From contig NZ_CP071463.1 of assembly GCF_017352095.1 (NCBI RefSeq), forward strand, positions 2,604,001 through 2,668,000: a stretch of 64,000 nt of DNA. The letters run 5' to 3'. The notes beneath the pieces were generated by a model. The model had not been told where the DNA came from. It made no database searches and worked only from the letters and a program-made list of their open reading frames with translations. Both the position numbers and the translations under genes were made by a program. Source of the stretch: Natrinema longum (GTDB lineage: Archaea > Halobacteriota > Halobacteria > Halobacteriales > Natrialbaceae). Of this stretch, positions 60,764 through 64,000 are shown in pieces (the stretch's first letter is position 1; each line of letters starts with the position of its first letter).

Positions 60764-63007
60764 ATGACCCCCGAATCGCCCGCCCTCGAGGGCCGCTGCA
60801 AGCTCCTTCCCACACCCGCGCCGACAACCGACGTATTCGCGGCCGTCGCCGCGGAGTACGCCGCGCTCGCGGACGAGTACGGCCCCCGGAACGTCCTGGT
60901 CCTGAAACGGCATCCGGCGGGTCTCGAATCCCTGACGGCGGCGCTTGCCGATGCCGACCGCGAACGGCCGGCCGGTGGCCCCCGCTCTCCCCGCGTCGAA
61001 TCGCTCCCGGAACACGCTTCGAAGACGATCGAGGAGTACGATCCGACGCGATCCCGCCTCGAGTACGAGGAACGGATCGAACTCATCTCGCTGGTGATCG
61101 ACGGCGCGAGCCGAGCGATACCCGACTACCTCGAGCGGGCCGGGGCCCACGAGAGCTTCTCGCGTGACGTGGGGCAGTTGCTGCTCGAGGCGACGCGCCA
61201 GCGGATCCGCCACGACGACCTCGAGACCGACGAGCTCCACGACTGTCTGGCCTTCCTGTACGCGATGAACGACCGGTTCCACGCGGAGCTCGAGGAGCGG
61301 GGCTACGTCGAGCGGGCGGACGTGGTGCCCCAGGCGGTCGACCTGCTCGAAGCGAACGCGGACGGCGTCCGGACACGCGTTACCGCCTCCTTCGACGCCG
61401 TCCTCGCCGTCGAGTTCGAGGAATACCGCCGGCTCGACCGTCGCTACCTCGCAGCCCTCACGAGGGAGGCCGACCTGGTCTGTTTCGGCGAGTGCCACGC
61501 CAGCGTCGAGCGGACGCGAGTCGAACCGGGCGGTATCGCGACCATCGCGACCGACGCGGGCCTCGAGATCGAGACCCTCGAGCCCGCATCCGACCGCGAT
61601 AGGGACGAGACGCAGCCACACCGACCGATCACGCGGTTCCTCGCGACCGGCGACTCGCCGGCTCGAAGCGACGCGACCGGAGGCGAGTCCACAGCGTGCG
61701 ATCCGGCAGGACGGGCCCGACGAATCCGTGCCGAGACCGCCCGCGAGCAGGGCCGGGCGGTCGCGACCGAGATCCAGTCGCTGCACGACCGCCGGGGCTG
61801 GTCCTACGACGAATTCGCCGTCGCCGTCCCGCGGATCGAGCGGGTCCCCGAGACCAGACGGCGACTGCGGGAGGCCGGCGTTCCGACCGCGACGATCGGG
61901 ACCCCCTCGCTGGCGGAGGATCCCGCAGTGAACGAGCTCTACGCGGTCGTCACGCTCCAGTGTGACCGCGAGCGCGACGGGGAACCCCTCTCGCGGACGG
62001 ATCCGACGCGGGATGCGAGCGACCCGCGGGACGTCTCGCTGAACCGTCTCCGGGCCCGCGTTCCGGACTTCTCGCCGGACCTGCTCGCCGACACCGCCGG
62101 CGCGAGCGTTCGTCGATCGCTCGAGCGCTGGATCCGACGGACGGACCTGAAAGGCCGGATCGCTCGCGACGAGGACTGGATCGACGCCCGCGAGGGGTAC
62201 GAGGGCGTCCGCCGCGTGCTCGAGATCGCCCGGTTCGTCGAGGAGACGGACCTCGTGGGGCCGGACTGGCAGGGACTGCGCCGGATGCTCCGACGGACGA
62301 TTCAGTACGACGCGCCCTACGTCCACGCCGTCGAGACGCAGCCGCCGACCGGCGGCGTCACCGTCTGTGCCGTCGACGACCTGAAGTACGACTCGCGCAA
62401 CGCCGTCTTCCTGCTCGATCTGATCGACGAGACCTACCCCGGCGAGCAGTTTCTCACGCAGCTGTTTCCGACGGCGTGGCTCCGGGCGATGCCGTCCTAT
62501 CCCGCGGTCACGGATCCGTCGCTCGAGGCGATCACCGACACGTTCGACACCGTTGCTGCCGCCGACGTCGGGGATCCCTTCGAGAGCTATCACGCCCAGC
62601 GCTCGCGCCGCCGACTCGCGCTCGGTTCCCGCGCGGCCGAACGGCTCCTCTACTGGTGTTCCTACGAACGCGGCTCCGGTGGGCTCCGTCGAACCTACGA
62701 CGAGTCGCGCTATCTGAAACTGATCGAATCGACGCCCGGGCTCGCGCTCGCGGAGCGAGACGACGACGACGCCGCGATCCACGGCGAGACGAACGCGCTC
62801 GACGCGCTGCTCGCCCAGCCCCGCGGCGAACTCGAGCGGGTGCTCCGGGAGGCCAGCACCGGCGGTGAGGCGGATCTCGGCGAGACGGAGACGCTGTTCG
62901 AGGAGATCGCCGTCGTGCTCGAGGACGGCGACGTCGACGACGAACTCGTCGAAGCGGTCCGATCACAGTTCGAGTTCGCCGCCGGCGAGGTGGTTCGCGA
63001 TGACTGA
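60764..63007 (+). CDS. AddB-like protein with inactive SF1 helicase fold, no nuclease domain
   Basis: A protein of about 747 residues. The N-terminal 'RNVLVLKRHPAGLESLTAALAD' and the C-terminal half ('EQGRAVATEIQSLHDRRGWSYDEFAVAVPRIERVPETRRRLREAGVPT') follow the plan of AddB and UvrD-like helicases, in which this block is part of domain 2. The Walker A loop is replaced by 'LLPTPAPTTDVF', without GKT, so ATP hydrolysis is unlikely. It lacks a C-terminal nuclease; the next gene supplies one, overlapping by 8 bases. The start may be ATG 60764 or GTG 60749. A role in double-strand-end processing is inferred. Confidence 0.6.
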   Translation: MTPESPALEGRCKLLPTPAPTTDVFAAVAAEYAALADEYGPRNVLVLKRHPAGLESLTAALADADRERPAGGPRSPRVESLPEHASKTIEEYDPTRSRLEYEERIELISLVIDGASRAIPDYLERAGAHESFSRDVGQLLLEATRQRIRHDDLETDELHDCLAFLYAMNDRFHAELEERGYVERADVVPQAVDLLEANADGVRTRVTASFDAVLAVEFEEYRRLDRRYLAALTREADLVCFGECHASVERTRVEPGGIATIATDAGLEIETLEPASDRDRDETQPHRPITRFLATGDSPARSDATGGESTACDPAGRARRIRAETAREQGRAVATEIQSLHDRRGWSYDEFAVAVPRIERVPETRRRLREAGVPTATIGTPSLAEDPAVNELYAVVTLQCDRERDGEPLSRTDPTRDASDPRDVSLNRLRARVPDFSPDLLADTAGASVRRSLERWIRRTDLKGRIARDEDWIDAREGYEGVRRVLEIARFVEETDLVGPDWQGLRRMLRRTIQYDAPYVHAVETQPPTGGVTVCAVDDLKYDSRNAVFLLDLIDETYPGEQFLTQLFPTAWLRAMPSYPAVTDPSLEAITDTFDTVAAADVGDPFESYHAQRSRRRLALGSRAAERLLYWCSYERGSGGLRRTYDESRYLKLIESTPGLALAERDDDDAAIHGETNALDALLAQPRGELERVLREASTGGEADLGETETLFEEIAVVLEDGDVDDELVEAVRSQFEFAAGEVVRDD

Positions 63008-64000
63008 CGGGACGACGACCGCCGAGTCGCTCTCCGTCGCGGGGCTCAGATCCGCGCTGCACTGTCCCCGGCGGTACGAACTCGCTCACGTCCACGGGAT
63101 CGAGGGCGACGAGGAGGACGCGATCGGCGACCGCGTGGCGCTGCTTCGGACCGCGATCTGTGACGCGCTTCGGAGCGGTGAGACGAACCGCGAGAAGTTC
63201 GAGGTCGTCGCCCGCGATCGACTCTCGGCGCTGTGGACCGACCACGAGGAATCGTTCCACTCCCGTGCCCAGCGTCGCCACGAACGACGGGTGCTCGAGG
63301 CGACGCTCGCCGCGTACGTCGAACGCGTCGGCGGCGACCACGCCAGGGGGATCGAGCGGCTGGCTGCCGACGCGACCCGCGGCGACCTGATCGGGCCGGA
63401 ACTGTCGCTCTCGAGCACGCTCGAGTGCCCCGAACCGGACGGCGGAGCGGAACCCGACCGCGAGGGGGAGACGGTGACGATCGATGCCACGGTCGACTAC
63501 GTCTACGGCGACGGCTCGTCGATCGTCGGCGTCCGGTTCGTCCCGACGCTCGCACCGCTTGGCTCCCTGCGCTACCGCTCGGAGTGGGCGGGCGACGTGG
63601 CGGAGCGATTTACCGACCACTTCGATACCGATTCGGACGCGTTCGAGCCGGACTCCGTCGGCTCGCTCTTCGAAACTGCAGTCGTCCTCGACGGGCTCCG
63701 CCGGCTCCGGGACCGCCTCGAGCTCGGCGACCGGACCTGTCGCTACGTCCAGATTCCGCTGGCCGATCGGTCGGCGACGGCGGTGAACTGGGTGCGAGAG
63801 ACCGTCGAGACGAGCCTCGAGGTCGTCGATCTCACCGACGTCTACGTCGATCACCACACCTACGGAATGACACACGATCATCGAAACGGAACCGTCGACG
63901 ACCGGCTCGGACGGGTCGCTTCGAGCCTGCTGTCCGGCCCCTACGACCCGTCCGATCGATGGGATCGGATCGCGGACCACGCCTGTCCGACGTGTGACTA
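63000..64000 (+). CDS. Cas4/RecB-like PD-(D/E)XK nuclease (3' partial)
   Basis: The frame starts at ATG 63000 inside the AddB-like stop region and runs past the window end, 333 residues visible. An N-terminal Cys in 'SALHCPRRYELAHV' and a late pair in 'HACPTCDY' match the split Cys set that binds an iron-sulfur cluster in AddB and Cas4-type nucleases. The middle holds 'VTIDATVDYVYGD' and 'TCRYVQIPLADRS', in the places where Asp and Glu/Gln-Lys of the nuclease would be, though I cannot assign them firmly. It is coupled to the previous gene and likely completes the split AddB-like enzyme. Confidence 0.6.
   Translation, partial: MTDGTTTAESLSVAGLRSALHCPRRYELAHVHGIEGDEEDAIGDRVALLRTAICDALRSGETNREKFEVVARDRLSALWTDHEESFHSRAQRRHERRVLEATLAAYVERVGGDHARGIERLAADATRGDLIGPELSLSSTLECPEPDGGAEPDREGETVTIDATVDYVYGDGSSIVGVRFVPTLAPLGSLRYRSEWAGDVAERFTDHFDTDSDAFEPDSVGSLFETAVVLDGLRRLRDRLELGDRTCRYVQIPLADRSATAVNWVRETVETSLEVVDLTDVYVDHHTYGMTHDHRNGTVDDRLGRVASSLLSGPYDPSDRWDRIADHACPTCD

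Noticed and set aside
60623-62782. A 719-codon minus-strand frame opposite the AddB-like gene
   Set aside because: It has no motif or plausible start context and runs through a repeat element; the plus-strand frame has helicase-like blocks and couples to the next gene.
1-64000. CRISPR array, tRNA or rRNA genes, prophage or complete insertion sequence
   Set aside because: I looked for direct repeats with regular spacing, tRNA-like folds and transposase or integrase motifs and found none; a dedicated search tool could still find a tRNA I missed.

Overview
The window is a piece of a haloarchaeal (class Halobacteria) chromosome. The evidence is a high G+C sequence with strongly acidic proteins, many twin-arginine lipoproteins, TATA boxes about 25-30 bases before start codons (leaderless genes), and a set of plainly archaeal genes: release factor aRF1, archaeal DnaG, a geranylgeranyl-reductase-family flavoprotein and HTH-10 (Bat-type) and DUF7344-like regulators. 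The repertoire would fit Natrialbales (Natrinema/Haloterrigena-like), but that placement is inference. I see no rRNA, tRNA, CRISPR array, transposase or prophage. Dispersed short inverted-repeat elements are the only mobile-looking DNA.

Layout. 0-5.7 kb: a degenerate metallo-beta-lactamase-like protein, an alpha/beta hydrolase, a small winged-helix protein, and a tight operon of an R2-like ligand-binding oxidase, a small helical protein and a 2Fe-2S ferredoxin. 5.7-9.7 kb: paired repeats, a membrane protein, an HTH-10 regulator, a truncated methyltransferase and a DUF6230-like / DUF6114-like / DUF5518-like envelope cluster. 10.6-12.3 kb: endonuclease IV and an SRAP (HMCES-type) protein, divergent and both concerned with abasic sites. 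12.3-25.2 kb: the most distinctive block, holding a Fe3+-type ABC permease, a GMC oxidoreductase with its Tat lipoprotein partner, a DPM1-like glycosyltransferase, a channel, a GT39-like membrane glycosyltransferase, a Fe3+-type binding protein, a GT75/RGP-like glycosyltransferase, a flippase-like protein and a sugar-nucleotide epimerase. Five promoters in this block carry the same inverted repeat, TTAGG-N4-CCTAA, which resembles a DtxR/IdeR-type iron box.

25-49 kb is mostly housekeeping: aRF1, MinD-like ATPase, ArgRS, uridine kinase, NUDIX, threonine synthase-like and aspartoacylase-like proteins, MFS and ABC-2 transporters, DnaG, pantetheine-phosphate adenylyltransferase, universal stress proteins, ZIP transporter, RCK-gated channel and geranylgeranyl reductase. 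49-54 kb holds a seven-helix membrane protein, copper nitrite reductase NirK, a class V aminotransferase, a second R2lox-like protein and a coiled-coil protein. 55.9-64 kb has UvrA, small membrane and CBS proteins, two repeats, and the start of a two-gene recombination-type cluster: an AddB-like inactive helicase followed by a Cas4/RecB-like nuclease cut by the window edge.

How the parts may work together. Shared operators suggest that ferric-iron binding, surface glycan synthesis or export and an extracytoplasmic flavin oxidoreductase respond together to metal status; this is inferred from promoter sequence alone. The R2lox operon with its own ferredoxin suggests a dedicated electron donor. 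Four copies of an 85-86 bp palindromic element, and two copies of a second element that sit beside it at two loci, form repeat families with some compensatory stem changes.
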